Assembly: GCF_019890725.1 (NCBI RefSeq)
Contig: NZ_JAINZZ010000023.1
Span: forward strand, 47,089-111,088
Direction of reading: 5' to 3'
Length of the DNA: 64,000 nucleotides
Origin: Actinacidiphila acidipaludis
GTDB taxonomy: Bacteria > Actinomycetota > Actinomycetes > Streptomycetales > Streptomycetaceae
Part shown: positions 44,580 to 54,150 of the stretch, one piece after another
Layout: every line of letters starts with the position of its first letter
Position numbering within the stretch: position 1 is the first letter of the stretch
Position numbers and translations under genes: made by a program
The notes under the pieces: generated by a model
Databases searched by the model: none
What the model saw: only the letters and a program-made list of their open reading frames with translations
What the model was told of the DNA's origin: nothing

Positions 44580-44612
44580 GTGCCCCGGTCGCCGTGAAGG
44601 CAACCGGGGCAC
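44580..44612 (+). terminator. Hairpin terminator after the sugar nucleotidyltransferase
   Basis: A 14-bp stem with one mismatch (GTGCCCCGGT and ACCGGGGCAC arms, plus GCC/GGC) and a GTGAA loop spans 44580-44612. The preceding 200 bp hold only two imperfect copies of a CGCCCGCGGGTGGGCCTCCC element. Confidence 0.7.
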
Positions 44613-44652
44613 GAACACGCAGGTCAGCGACCCCGCGGAGGGATCGACCCGG

Positions 44653-44725
44653 TAGGCCGTGTGGGACTCGAACCCACAACCAATGGATTAAAAGTCCACT
44701 GCTCTGCCAATTGAGCTAACGGCCC
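44653..44725 (-). tRNA. tRNA-Lys (anticodon UUU)
   Basis: A full cloverleaf reads on the minus strand, starting GGGCCGTTAGCTCAATTGG. The anticodon loop CTTTTAA gives anticodon TTT. The acceptor stem pairs GGGCCGT with ACGGCCT, the T arm contains GGTTCGAGTCC, and the discriminator base is A. CCA is not encoded. Confidence 0.97.
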
Positions 44726-44851
44726 GCACCCCGAAGCATAGCCGGGCGCCGGAGGACGGCCGAGACCATATCGGGTCCGGCGTTGGCGGGAAACCGGGGC
44801 GGGGCGGCCCGGGGCTCGGGGCCCCGGGCCGGACCTGACGCGGAGCCGGGG

Positions 44852-47800
44852 TCAGAGGAGGGTCTTGTAGGTCTGCCAGGCCCAGCCGACCTTGACCCGC
44901 GGGGCGAACAGGCCGGTGGAGAGGCCGCTGTAGCGGAACAGGTCGCCCGAGGGCGTACGCGCCAGCAGGTCGGGGCGGCCGTCGCCGTCCACGTCGCCCA
45001 CACCGACCAGGGCGTTGTAGATGTTCCAGCCGCCGCCGACGAGGACGCGGCGCTTGAGTCCGCCGTGCCCGTCGCCGTCGTAGCGCCACAGCGAGCCGGA
45101 CGCGTCGCGGGCCAGGACGTCGCCGGGACCGTCGCCGGTGAGGTCCTGCACACCGGTCATCAGCGCGTAGATCTGGAAGCCGTAGCCGACCTTGACGCGC
45201 GCGGAGAAGGTGCCGACGGCGTCCCCCGCGTAGAAGTACAGGTCCCCGGAGGTGGTGCGGGCCAGCAGGTCGGGAACCCCGTCGCCGTTGAGATCGCCGG
45301 GCGACACCAGGGAGTTGTAGATGTTCCAGCCGGCGCCGATGGTGTGGGCGGCGCCCAGCGGCAGGCCGCCGGACGGCCCGGGGTAGCGGACCAGGGTGCC
45401 GCCGGCCGTACGGACCAGCAGGTCGTTGTTCCCGTCGCCGCCGCCGTCGCCGATCGTGACGTACGTCGAGGAGGTGGACCAGGTGCCGGCGTCGTCGGCG
45501 GCGCCCACCGAGCCACTGCTCGTGCCGGTGCCGGGACGGATGTCGAGGCGGCCGCCGGGGGTGAGGGCGAGCAGGTCGCCGATGCCGTCCTGCGTGTAGT
45601 CGCGGGGCGCGGCCGGCGCGCCCGAGACGTACACCGGGCCGGTCGCGGTCCCGGCGGGTCCCTGGCCGTCGGCCGGGGTGGCGGTCAGCGTCCAGGTGTA
45701 GGCACCGTCGTAGACCGGACGGCCACTCGAGTCCTTGAGGTTCCAACTGGGCCTGACGCGCGTGCCGTCGCTGCCACTGCCACTGCCACTGCCACTGCCG
45801 GTGGCGATCGTGCGGCCCGCGGTGTTCCGTACCGTCAGCGTCCAACGCCCCACCGGGCGGGAGAAGTTCACGCTTCCGTGCCACGTGTCGCCGCTGCCGA
45901 CGCCCGCGCCGAAGGGGTCGACCGCGGTCATCGTGAGCGGGGAGCGCGTGATGTCGGCCAGCGGGAAGAGGTGGACGTTCTGGTCGGCGTCGGTGTACGC
46001 GACGCCGCCGCCGTACTTGTCGACCGACCACGTCACCCCGCGGTCGTCGGTGAGCGCAGACGCCGGGAGGTCGGCGAGAACCCCGGTGACGGCGGTCCCG
46101 GTGTGGAAGTCGGTGAGCACGAGCGTGCCCGCAGCCGTGTCGTGCCGCACCAGGAACCCGTCGCCGAGCAGCGCGGCGCCGGCCGGGACGGCGATGTTCT
46201 TCCGGGTGGTGAGGTCGTACACGCCGGCCGTCGTGCCGCACGACCAGTACAGCCAACGCCCCTCCGCCTGCAGCTCCTTGAACGTCGCGCAGGTCGCGTT
46301 CGTCTGCACGGTGGTGCCGTAGGTGCGGGACGTCAGCGCGTAGGGACGGATGCTGCCCGTGGTGGTGCCGGGTGCCCACAACGTCGTGCCCCACAGCGCG
46401 GAAGCGGTGAGAGGGCGGGTGAACGCCACGTCCCCGGCCGAGGCCTGCTGGAACCACACGATCGACTGGGTGCTGTGCGAGGGCGTGTTGACGATGGCGT
46501 AGTCCCCGGCGGCGTCGGCCACCACCGCGTCGGTGCCGCCGACCTCGGCCAGGTACGCGCTGGACGGGGAGATCCACTGCTCCACGAAGTCCGTGGAGGG
46601 GTCGGCGTAGTCGACGGTGTCGCCTCCCTCGCCGACGAGGCGGACGCAGGAGATCCCGGTGGCGCACTTCACCGCGACGGGGCCGTCGGTGCGCATGAGG
46701 GACGGGGCGGACACGGTGGGCGCCGCGCCGGTGGACACGGTGCGGCTCATCAGCGGGGAGCCGCTGCCCGAGTCGTCCTCGTACACCAGGCGGCCGCCGC
46801 TGTACGACAGGCCGTACTGGTGCGCGGGCACGGGCGGCAGCGGCCGCACCGGCGTCACGGATCCGTCGGCGGCGATCCGCCGCACCGCCCAGTCGGTGGC
46901 GCCGGTCCCGCCGGTCACCAGCACGGAGCCGTCCGGGGCGATCGCATAGGAGCCGCCGGCGTACGGCAGCACCGTCTGCGGGTCGCCGCCGGTGGCCGGG
47001 ACGCTCAGCAGCGGGTTCCCGAGGGTCGGCGGCGAGGTCGCGACGCTGCGGACGAAGAGGATCCGGTCGCCGGCGGGGACCGCGCTGATCACGTGCGGGC
47101 CGCCGCCGAGGACCATCGCGGGCACGGCAGCGGTGTCGACCGTGCCGGACGTGTCGTCGATCCGCTGCGAGTACACCGTCGAGGCACCGGACAGATAGGC
47201 GAGGACGCGGCTGCCGCCGATCACCACCTCGGTGTCGTTGGCGAAGGTGACGCCGGTGAGGATCTCGCGCAGGGACGGGGCCCGGTAGTCCAGCAGGTAC
47301 AGGTGGCGGACGCCGCCGACGCTGAGCAGGACCGTGCCGAGGTCGCCGTTGTCGCCGTAGCCGCCCAGCAGCGCGGCGCCGTCCGGCACGCCCTCGACGG
47401 TGCTGTCGACGACCTGCCCGTCCGCGCCCGCCCGCAGCACGTGCAGCGTCAGCGGGCCGGTGCCGGTGGACTCGGTGAGAACGGCGTCCTCGGAGTACTG
47501 GCCCTCCCACCGCTGCCCGGCGGGCACCGCGATGGCGGTGGACGCGCCCGTCACATAGTCGGTGAGCGTGACGGTCGCGGGCGTCGTCCCGTTCGACCGG
47601 GCGTGCACGGTGTGGTTGTTGACGGTCGCGCCGGAGGAGACGGGCGCGCCCTCGTGGCCGTCCGCCTCGTTCACCCAGCGGTACGTGCCGGCCTCGTTCT
47701 CGGCCAGGTAGCCGTCGGAGCCCGCCGAGATCAGCGTCTCGCGGCGCGGCACCCAGCGCGCGGCGGCCGGCACCACGGTCTGCGGCTCGGCGGCCGCGGA

Positions 47801-48016
47801 GACGGCGGGCGTGGTGGACTTGGTCGTGGACGTCGTGGACGTCGTGGACGTCGTGGACGTCGTAGAGGCCGCGGACGTCGTAGAGGCCGCGGGCGCGCCG
47901 GCTGCACGGACGGTCTGCGCCTGCGCGACCCCCGGCAGACAGCCGCCGCCCACGACGGTGACAACGATCGAAGTCGCCGCGGCTGTCAGGCCGCGCACGA
48001 GCGCGCGTGATGGCAC
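44852..48016 (-). CDS. Large secreted repeat protein with low-complexity linkers, GWNIY family
   Basis: 1054 aa from the GTG at 48016 (GGGGGAGGA upstream). A signal peptide (GLTAAATSIVVTVVGG) is followed by a Thr/Ser-rich linker (STTSTTSTT) encoded by 9-bp repeats near 47820-47890. Residues ~110-680 resemble WD40/TolB-like propeller modules (YLLDYRAPSLREIL, YAGGSYAIAPDGSVLV). A (GS)4-type linker near 750 is encoded by GGCAGT repeats (45771-45799). The C-terminal ~270 residues are FG-GAP/propeller repeats (GDLNGDGVPDLLARTTSG, GWNIYN, GWAWQTYKTLL). A paralogue of the next gene; probably surface-exposed. Confidence 0.78.
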   Translation of the reverse strand: MPSRALVRGLTAAATSIVVTVVGGGCLPGVAQAQTVRAAGAPAASTTSAASTTSTTSTTSTTSTTKSTTPAVSAAAEPQTVVPAAARWVPRRETLISAGSDGYLAENEAGTYRWVNEADGHEGAPVSSGATVNNHTVHARSNGTTPATVTLTDYVTGASTAIAVPAGQRWEGQYSEDAVLTESTGTGPLTLHVLRAGADGQVVDSTVEGVPDGAALLGGYGDNGDLGTVLLSVGGVRHLYLLDYRAPSLREILTGVTFANDTEVVIGGSRVLAYLSGASTVYSQRIDDTSGTVDTAAVPAMVLGGGPHVISAVPAGDRILFVRSVATSPPTLGNPLLSVPATGGDPQTVLPYAGGSYAIAPDGSVLVTGGTGATDWAVRRIAADGSVTPVRPLPPVPAHQYGLSYSGGRLVYEDDSGSGSPLMSRTVSTGAAPTVSAPSLMRTDGPVAVKCATGISCVRLVGEGGDTVDYADPSTDFVEQWISPSSAYLAEVGGTDAVVADAAGDYAIVNTPSHSTQSIVWFQQASAGDVAFTRPLTASALWGTTLWAPGTTTGSIRPYALTSRTYGTTVQTNATCATFKELQAEGRWLYWSCGTTAGVYDLTTRKNIAVPAGAALLGDGFLVRHDTAAGTLVLTDFHTGTAVTGVLADLPASALTDDRGVTWSVDKYGGGVAYTDADQNVHLFPLADITRSPLTMTAVDPFGAGVGSGDTWHGSVNFSRPVGRWTLTVRNTAGRTIATGSGSGSGSGSDGTRVRPSWNLKDSSGRPVYDGAYTWTLTATPADGQGPAGTATGPVYVSGAPAAPRDYTQDGIGDLLALTPGGRLDIRPGTGTSSGSVGAADDAGTWSTSSTYVTIGDGGGDGNNDLLVRTAGGTLVRYPGPSGGLPLGAAHTIGAGWNIYNSLVSPGDLNGDGVPDLLARTTSGDLYFYAGDAVGTFSARVKVGYGFQIYALMTGVQDLTGDGPGDVLARDASGSLWRYDGDGHGGLKRRVLVGGGWNIYNALVGVGDVDGDGRPDLLARTPSGDLFRYSGLSTGLFAPRVKVGWAWQTYKTLL

Positions 48017-48165
48017 TCGGTCCTCCCCCAGAGAATGCCTGCCCCCCGGCAGCACATGTGAAGTCCTCTCAGTATGACGCTGGTTGAGGGCGGCGCAGCC
48101 GGGGGAACGGGCATCACGTCGTACGGACGGCGGCGGGGCGACGGCGGCCCGCCGGAACGTGCTGG

Positions 48166-51100
48166 TCAGAGCAGGGACTTGTACGTCTGCCAGGCCCAGC
48201 CGATCTTGACGCGGGGGGCGAGCTGTCGGTTGCCCTTGCCGAGATAGCGCCACAGGTCGCCGTTGTGGTCGCGGGCGATCAGGTCGTCGTGTCCGTCACC
48301 GTTGATGTCGCCGACGCCGACGATGGCGTCGTACACGTTCCAGCCGCTGCCCACCCGTTCGCGGACGTTCATGTAGCCGCCAGGGGCAGCGGCTTCGTAG
48401 CGCCACAGAACGCCGGACTTGTCCCGGGCGAAGAGGTCGACGACCGGGTACTGGGCGTCGTTGTCTGGGATGCCGAAGATCGTGTCGTAGATCTGGTAGC
48501 CGTGGCCGATGTTCACGCGTGGGGCGAACACACCGGAGGCCGTACCTTTGTAGAGGTAGAGGTTGCCCGAGGTGTCCCGGGCGACCAGGTCCGGGTGGCC
48601 GTCGCCGTTCATGTCGCCCGGTGAGGTCAGCAAGTTGTAGATGTTCCAGCCGGCGCCGATCAGGTGGTGCGGCAGGGACGCTGCGGGTGCCTTGCCGACC
48701 GCTCCGTCGTAACGGGTCAGGTGGCCGGACGCGTCGCGAACAAGCAGGTCGTTGACGTGGTTGCCGTCGAGGTCGTCGATCGGGACAAGGGTCGAACCGG
48801 CAGGCCAGCTCGTGGATTTGAGCGTGGTGGCGCCCACCGAGCCGGTGCCGGTTCCCGGGCGGACATCGATACCGCCGGCGGAGTTCACGGCCAGCAGGTC
48901 ACCGACCGCGTCACCGTCGTAGTCCCGGCGCGCGGCCGGGCTGTCCAGCGTCACCGTGCCGGTAGCGGTCGTGGCACCCGGCTGGCCGTCGGCGGCCTTG
49001 AGGGTCAGAGTCCACGTGTAGTCGCCGCTGGGGAGCGGCTGGTGCTGCGAGCTGCGACCATCCCAAGTCGTGCTGACCACGCCGGTAGTCGTGCTCAGGT
49101 CCGACCAGACCACCTTGGTGGCGCCCTTTCGGCGGACGTCCAGTTGCCACGCCGCGCCGGCGGTGAGCGTCCACTGCGGCTGCCAGCCGGTGCCCGCGGA
49201 CTCGGCGGTCGCCGGAACGACGCTGTCCAGCACGGCGATCGGGGAGTGCGGTACGCCCGAGGCGAGCACATGCGTGGTGCCATGTGGGTCGGTGTAGGCG
49301 AGGAAGTCGCCGAACTTGTCGAGGGTCCAGGTGATGTCGCGGTCGTCGGGGTACGCGCCGGCCGGGAGTGTCGCGACGACGCGGTCGGCTGCCGGGGTGC
49401 CCGTGTGCACGTCGGTGAGGACGAGTTGGTCACCCGCGTGCCGCAGCACGTATCCGTCGCCCAGCAGGGCGTGACCGGCCGGTACGGGGACCGACTTTCC
49501 GGAGTTGGCGTCCCACACGCCCGCGGGACCATCGGTGCCGCACGACCAGTACAGCCAGCGGCCCAGGGCCTGGAGTTCGCCGGGCGCGCACGGCGCGCCG
49601 GTCGCGACGGTCCCGCGGACCGTGCTGGTCGCCGCGTCGGCAGTCGAGACCTGGCCGTTCGCGCCGGTCGCGGAGAACAGGGTGCCGCCCCACAGCGCGG
49701 CCGCGATGATCGGGCGCGTCGTCAGGATCTTGTGCTGCGCGAGATCGATGACGTACTGCTGCCCGTCCGAGCCACTGTCGTACACGGCGAGGGGGCCGCT
49801 CGCGGAGACGATCCGGCCGTCGTGCGAACCGGTCACCGTGACGCCGCCTTCCGCGCCCTGCACCACGTCGCCGCTCGCCGACCGCGTCACGAAGGCCGCC
49901 AGGGCCGCTCCCGCGGCCCCACCGTCCGCGAGGGGCAGGCAACGAAGAGAAGGACCGCAGCGCGGTATGGACGTGTCGGGCACCTCGGTGTCGAAGAACA
50001 TCTGGCTGGCCACGGGTGCCGCCCCGGAACCGAACGCCTCGCCGTCGATGTGCGCGGTGACCTGGGCCCCGGCACCCGTCTCGGCGCGGAGGAGCGTGCC
50101 ACGGGCGAGCGAGAGGCCGACGTCCTCGGGCTGGTAGGTGGGAAGGCGGTACAGGAGCGCGGGCGCTCCCCCCTGCGCCGGCACCTTGTACGTCGCTGCG
50201 GCGACCTGGTCCTCGACCAGGTTGACCAGCGCGCCGCCGTCCCCGCTGGGGCGGAGCGATGCGCCGCCGGCCAGCGGAACGGTCGCGGGACCATCGTCGA
50301 GAGGGATGGAGTAGACGGTGCTCCTGCCGCTGGGCGGGGACACCTCGTCAAGGAGGGCCGTACCGGTCAGGACCAGGCGATGCAGATCGTTCGCGGCCCC
50401 TGGCAGGGTGAGGACGCGGGGGGCGGCCTGCGGATCGGCGAGCGGACGCAACTGAACCGTGTTGCCGCTCATCCAGCCGAAGAACTCACGGCTGATCACC
50501 GGTGTCCTCGCTGCCAAGGACGTCTGCGCCGAGGCGACGACCCGCCCGCTGTCCGTGTCGATCAGTCCGGTCACGCGCGTGCCGTCAGCCTGCGTGAACA
50601 GCATGACCGCGGCACCCGGGACCGCCCACCAGCCGTTCTCGCCCGTGCTACTTGCGCCGGAAAGGCCCGTCAGGGTGCGGTCGGTGAAGCCGCCACCGGG
50701 CCGGGGATCCAGCAGGTGCAGCGTCTGGTCCACAGTGTCGCCCGATCCTGAGGAGGGCGGGTTCGCGGCTGCGATGGTCCAGCCGTTCGACAGCGGCAGG
50801 ACGCGGATCGGACGCAGACCGCCGGGAAGGGCGTAGTCGTTCCGGGCGCCCGTGCCCGGGTCGAAGGTCTCGATGCGCAGCCCATCCCGGCTGACTGCCC
50901 ACAGCAGCGTGCTGCCGTCACCGAGACCGGTGGCCCGCGGAGCCACGTCCAGGGCGCCGAAGTCGCGGACGAGGGAGCCGTCGTCGGCGTACCACGCGTA
51001 GGCGCTCGCCCCGGTCTCGGTATTCGACCTCAGCAGGTATCCGGATGCGTCCGCCGCCACGACCGGATACCCGAGCGGCCCGGCTTTCGTGCTCGGCGCG

Positions 51101-51225
51101 ATCGTCGCCTCCGCCGGAGCCGCTGGGTCCGCGTGGGCGGTCTGCGGCAGGGGGCCGGCCGCGGCCGCGACGACGGCGAGCGCGGCGATCAGGCCGCGGC
51201 GCAGGACGGTGGTGCTACGGGTCAA
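48166..51225 (-). CDS. Large secreted repeat protein, tandem paralogue
   Basis: 1019 aa. TTG at 51225 was chosen because GAGGGA lies 6 nt upstream and the signal peptide (RRGLIAALAVVAAAAGPL) follows directly. The layout copies the gene at 44852: a propeller-like N-terminal two-thirds (SGYLLRSNTETGASAYAW, YWSCGTDGPAGVWD, DITWTLDKFGDFLAYTD), an Ig-like FlgD-type segment (GDYTWTLTLKAADGQ), then C-terminal repeats (GDMNGDGHPDLVARDTSGN, GWNIYN, GSGWNVYDAI) ending in GWAWQTYKSLL. Conserved YWSCGT in both suggests a shared functional site. Role unknown. Confidence 0.78.
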   Translation of the reverse strand: MTRSTTVLRRGLIAALAVVAAAAGPLPQTAHADPAAPAEATIAPSTKAGPLGYPVVAADASGYLLRSNTETGASAYAWYADDGSLVRDFGALDVAPRATGLGDGSTLLWAVSRDGLRIETFDPGTGARNDYALPGGLRPIRVLPLSNGWTIAAANPPSSGSGDTVDQTLHLLDPRPGGGFTDRTLTGLSGASSTGENGWWAVPGAAVMLFTQADGTRVTGLIDTDSGRVVASAQTSLAARTPVISREFFGWMSGNTVQLRPLADPQAAPRVLTLPGAANDLHRLVLTGTALLDEVSPPSGRSTVYSIPLDDGPATVPLAGGASLRPSGDGGALVNLVEDQVAAATYKVPAQGGAPALLYRLPTYQPEDVGLSLARGTLLRAETGAGAQVTAHIDGEAFGSGAAPVASQMFFDTEVPDTSIPRCGPSLRCLPLADGGAAGAALAAFVTRSASGDVVQGAEGGVTVTGSHDGRIVSASGPLAVYDSGSDGQQYVIDLAQHKILTTRPIIAAALWGGTLFSATGANGQVSTADAATSTVRGTVATGAPCAPGELQALGRWLYWSCGTDGPAGVWDANSGKSVPVPAGHALLGDGYVLRHAGDQLVLTDVHTGTPAADRVVATLPAGAYPDDRDITWTLDKFGDFLAYTDPHGTTHVLASGVPHSPIAVLDSVVPATAESAGTGWQPQWTLTAGAAWQLDVRRKGATKVVWSDLSTTTGVVSTTWDGRSSQHQPLPSGDYTWTLTLKAADGQPGATTATGTVTLDSPAARRDYDGDAVGDLLAVNSAGGIDVRPGTGTGSVGATTLKSTSWPAGSTLVPIDDLDGNHVNDLLVRDASGHLTRYDGAVGKAPAASLPHHLIGAGWNIYNLLTSPGDMNGDGHPDLVARDTSGNLYLYKGTASGVFAPRVNIGHGYQIYDTIFGIPDNDAQYPVVDLFARDKSGVLWRYEAAAPGGYMNVRERVGSGWNVYDAIVGVGDINGDGHDDLIARDHNGDLWRYLGKGNRQLAPRVKIGWAWQTYKSLL

Positions 51226-51520
51226 CGTGGGTCCCTCTCGTGCGCGCCCCCGCGCCCCGCGCGGAGGATCTGCGGACCGCCGGTGACGACCGGGTCCGCG
51301 TCGATGAGGAGGTGCCCATGGCTCGGAGGCGAGCGGATGGGCGCGCTGCGGCACGTGAGGACGCGGCGGCGCGCGAGAAGATCGGGAAGCCCCCCGGCCC
51401 CTGGTCATCCCCCCAACAAGACAGCGCACTGTAACAGGCGCCGCACCCGCAACGGAATGCCGCCGGGGAGGTGACGGGAGGTGAACTGCCGTGGTCCGCG
51501 GGCACACCGGCCGGCGAACG
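51226..51520. other. 295-bp gap upstream of the secreted repeat protein
   Basis: Holds the ribosome site of the minus-strand gene. TACAGT near 51429-51434 on the minus strand could be its -10, without a good -35. Nothing else was recognised. Confidence 0.35.
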
Positions 51521-51570
51521 AAAGGGCCCGCCCGGCCGGGAGACGAACTCCCGGGCCGGGCGGGCCCTTT
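51521..51570 (-). terminator. Long hairpin terminator of the DEAD-box gene
   Basis: AAAGGGCCCGCCCGGCC (51521-51537) pairs with GGCCGGGCGGGCCCTTT (51554-51570), extended by GGGAG/CTCCC with one bulge. It lies 46 bp after the stop at 51617. Confidence 0.85.
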
Positions 51571-51616
51571 GTGGTCGACTTTGCGGTCGACTTCGTGGTC
51601 GACGCCGAACTACGCG

Positions 51617-53887
51617 TCAGCCGTTGCGCTTCCAGCGCGGCTTCCGGTCCCCGTACGACGTCGTGGACGACGAGCCGTTGTCCCGGTTGTACGAGGTCGG
51701 GCGGTCGCGGTCGCGGTCGCCGCCGTAGGACGGGCGGCGGTCACGGTCGCCGTACGACGGACGCGAGTCGCGGCGGTCCCGGTTGAACGGGCGGTCGTCG
51801 CGGTTGCCGTACGCCGGGCGGCGGTCGCGGTCGCCGTAGGACGGGCGGCTGTCACGCCGGTCGTCGCGGTTGTACGAGGACGGACGGCGGTCGTCGCGGT
51901 CGCGGTTGCCGTACGACGGACGGCTGTCGCGCCGGTCGTCCCGGTTGTGGGACGGACGGCGGTCACGGTCGCCGAAGGACGGACGCGAGTCGCGGCGGTC
52001 CCGGTTGCCGTACGACGGACGGTCGTCGCGGTCCCGGTTGCCGTACGACGGGCGGTCGTCGCGGTCGCGGTTGCCGTACGACGGGCGGCTGTCGCGCCGG
52101 TCGTCGCGGTCGCGGTGGTCGCGGTCCCGGTTCTCCCGGTGCTCGCGGTAGGACGGACGGTCGTCACGCCCGTCGCGTCCCTCCCGGCGGCGGTCGAAGT
52201 TGCCGCGCTCGTCCCGGCGCTGGTAGCCGCCGGCCGGCCGCTCCTCGCGCGGCTCGGGGATCTGCACGGCGGCCTCGACCGCGGCGGTGGCCTCGGCGGT
52301 CTTCGCCGCCACGGCCTCCTCCGGGTCCTCGCCGCGCTCGCGCGCCGAGCGGGCGATCAGCCGGTCGGCCTCCTCGCGCAGTTCGGCGGCGCGGCGCTGC
52401 AGCCGCTCCAGCTGACGGGTGGCCTCGACGACCTCGCGCTCGGCCTGGGTGGCGGCGTTCTGCACCGCGTCGGCCTGCACGTCGGTCAGCGAGCGGGCGC
52501 CGGTGATCCGGGCGACGTCCTCGTCGAAGACGCCGGCGCCGCCGATGATGTGGCGTGAGGCGTCCACGCCCGCGTCCTCCATCAGCCGGAAGATCTGCCG
52601 GCGCTGGTGCGGCAGGGCCAGCGAGACGACCGTGCCGGACTGGCCGGCGCGCGCGGTGCGGCCGGAGCGGTGCAGGTAGTCCTTGTGGTCGCCGGCCGGG
52701 TCGACGTTGAGCACCAGGTCGATGCCGTCGACGTGGATGCCGCGGGCGGCGACGTCGGTGGCGACCAGCACGTTGACGTGCCCGCCCTTGAAGTCCTCCA
52801 GGGTGCGGGTGCGCGCGCCCTGGGTCATGCCGCCGTGCAGCGCGTCGGCGCGCACACCGGCCTCGACGAGCTGCTCGGCCACCCGGTCGGCGCCCATCTG
52901 GGTGCGGACGAAGATGATCGTGCGGCCCTTGCGGGCGGCGATGGCGGCGGTGACCGGGGCCTTGTCCTTGGGCTTCACGACCAGGACGTGGTGGCTCATC
53001 GTGGTGACCGCGCCCTGGGCGGCGTCCACCTCGTGCGTCACCGGGTCGACCAGGTACCGCTTGACCAGGGTGTCGATCTCGTTCTCCAGCGTCGCGGAGA
53101 ACAGCAGGCGCTGGCCGCCGGCCGGGACGAGGTCGAGGATCTCGGTGACCTCGGGCAGGAAGCCCATGTCGGCCATCTGGTCGGCCTCGTCCAGGACCGC
53201 GATCTCCACCTGGTCCAGGGCCGCGGCGCCGCGGTTGATCAGGTCACGCAGCCGGCCCGGGGTGGCGACGAGGATGTCGACGCCGCGCTCCAGCGCGTAG
53301 ATCTGGTTCTGCATGGAGGTGCCGCCGCAGACGACCTTCATCTTCAGGCCGAGCAGGTCACCGTAGGGCTGCAGGGCGTCGGCGACCTGCATGGCCAGCT
53401 CACGGGTCGGCGTGAGGATGACGCCGCGGGGGTGCTTCCGCTCGGTGCGGCCGCCGGCCAGGCTGGTCAGCAGCGGCAGGCCGAAGGAGAGCGTCTTGCC
53501 GGAGCCGGTGCGGCCACGGCCCAGGATGTCCCGGCCGGCCATCGCGTCCGGGATGGTCGCCGCCTGGATCGGGAACGGGGTCACGACGCCGTTCTGGGAG
53601 AGCTTGCGGACGACGGCCTCGGGCAGGCCGAGGTCGGCGAAGGTCACGCCGGGAGCGTCGTCGTGCTCGTCGTCACGGTCGTCGTGGTGGTCTTCGTCGT
53701 GGCGGTCTTCGTCGTGGACGTCGTTGTGGTGGACTTCACGGTCGTCGCGGCCGGCGTCGGAGCCGGTCCCGCCACGGGTGTCGGGGTAGGTGTCGTCGCC
53801 GGTGTCGGCGGTCACGGCGTCCATGGCGAGAACGGAGTTCTCCACGCTCTCGGGCATGGCGGCACGGTCGGCACTGTCAAAGGGCAT
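51617..53887 (-). CDS. DEAD-box RNA helicase with long repetitive C-terminal tail
   Basis: 756 aa; GAGAGG precedes the ATG at 53887. The helicase core (~82-450) has the Q motif region FPIQAATIPDAMAGRD, Walker A GRTGSGKT (125-132), PTRELA, VATPGR, VLDEADQM, LFSATL, FVRTQ, VATDVAARGIH and HRSGRTARAG. The N-terminus (45-78) is an Asp/His-rich run. The tail (~550-756) is built of RDDRPSYGNRDRD-type repeats, an Arg/Asp/Ser/Tyr/Gly-rich disordered region like those that drive RNA binding or condensates. Probably remodels structured RNA, possibly in cold or degradosome functions. Confidence 0.9.
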   Translation of the reverse strand: MPFDSADRAAMPESVENSVLAMDAVTADTGDDTYPDTRGGTGSDAGRDDREVHHNDVHDEDRHDEDHHDDRDDEHDDAPGVTFADLGLPEAVVRKLSQNGVVTPFPIQAATIPDAMAGRDILGRGRTGSGKTLSFGLPLLTSLAGGRTERKHPRGVILTPTRELAMQVADALQPYGDLLGLKMKVVCGGTSMQNQIYALERGVDILVATPGRLRDLINRGAAALDQVEIAVLDEADQMADMGFLPEVTEILDLVPAGGQRLLFSATLENEIDTLVKRYLVDPVTHEVDAAQGAVTTMSHHVLVVKPKDKAPVTAAIAARKGRTIIFVRTQMGADRVAEQLVEAGVRADALHGGMTQGARTRTLEDFKGGHVNVLVATDVAARGIHVDGIDLVLNVDPAGDHKDYLHRSGRTARAGQSGTVVSLALPHQRRQIFRLMEDAGVDASRHIIGGAGVFDEDVARITGARSLTDVQADAVQNAATQAEREVVEATRQLERLQRRAAELREEADRLIARSARERGEDPEEAVAAKTAEATAAVEAAVQIPEPREERPAGGYQRRDERGNFDRRREGRDGRDDRPSYREHRENRDRDHRDRDDRRDSRPSYGNRDRDDRPSYGNRDRDDRPSYGNRDRRDSRPSFGDRDRRPSHNRDDRRDSRPSYGNRDRDDRRPSSYNRDDRRDSRPSYGDRDRRPAYGNRDDRPFNRDRRDSRPSYGDRDRRPSYGGDRDRDRPTSYNRDNGSSSTTSYGDRKPRWKRNG
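51630..52200 (-). repeat. Degenerate tandem repeats encoding the helicase tail
   Basis: Runs of short units (about 24-36 bp) encode RDSRPSYGDRDR, RDDRPSYGNRDR and related versions, with many identical stretches. Length variation between strains is expected. Confidence 0.8.
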
Positions 53888-54150
53888 GCTGAAGCTGAAC
53901 CTCTCGGAGACTTACGGCACGCGCCAGCTCCACAGGTTGCTTACAACCGCCTCGATGCGGTCAGCCACAGGAGATAAGGAACGCGCCACGCGGCGCGTTT
54001 CGGATACAGGCGCCAGGCATCGGAAAATGGGGATCAAACGATCTACCAGCATACGCATCGAAGGCCCGATACGCCAATCCCCTCCGGATCCCGGCGCTGA
54101 CCTGGCAAGAGTCCGCTCAGGGACGGCTTCCCGCCCGGTCCGGACCGGGG
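53888..54150 (-). promoter_or_regulatory. Structured leader region of the helicase gene
   Basis: 263 bp with lower GC content than its surroundings. A perfect hairpin AACGCGCC/GGCGCGTT (53980-53999, 4-nt loop) lies ~95 nt upstream of the helicase start and may influence expression. A perfect 16-bp palindrome CCCGGTCCGGACCGGG (54134-54149) lies just after the stop of the lipoprotein gene. Confidence 0.4.

Noticed and set aside
53912..54055. 48-codon frame upstream of the DEAD-box gene as a leader peptide
   Set aside because: Codon use is not typical, no ribosome site is present, and it ends before the real start; kept only as part of the leader region.
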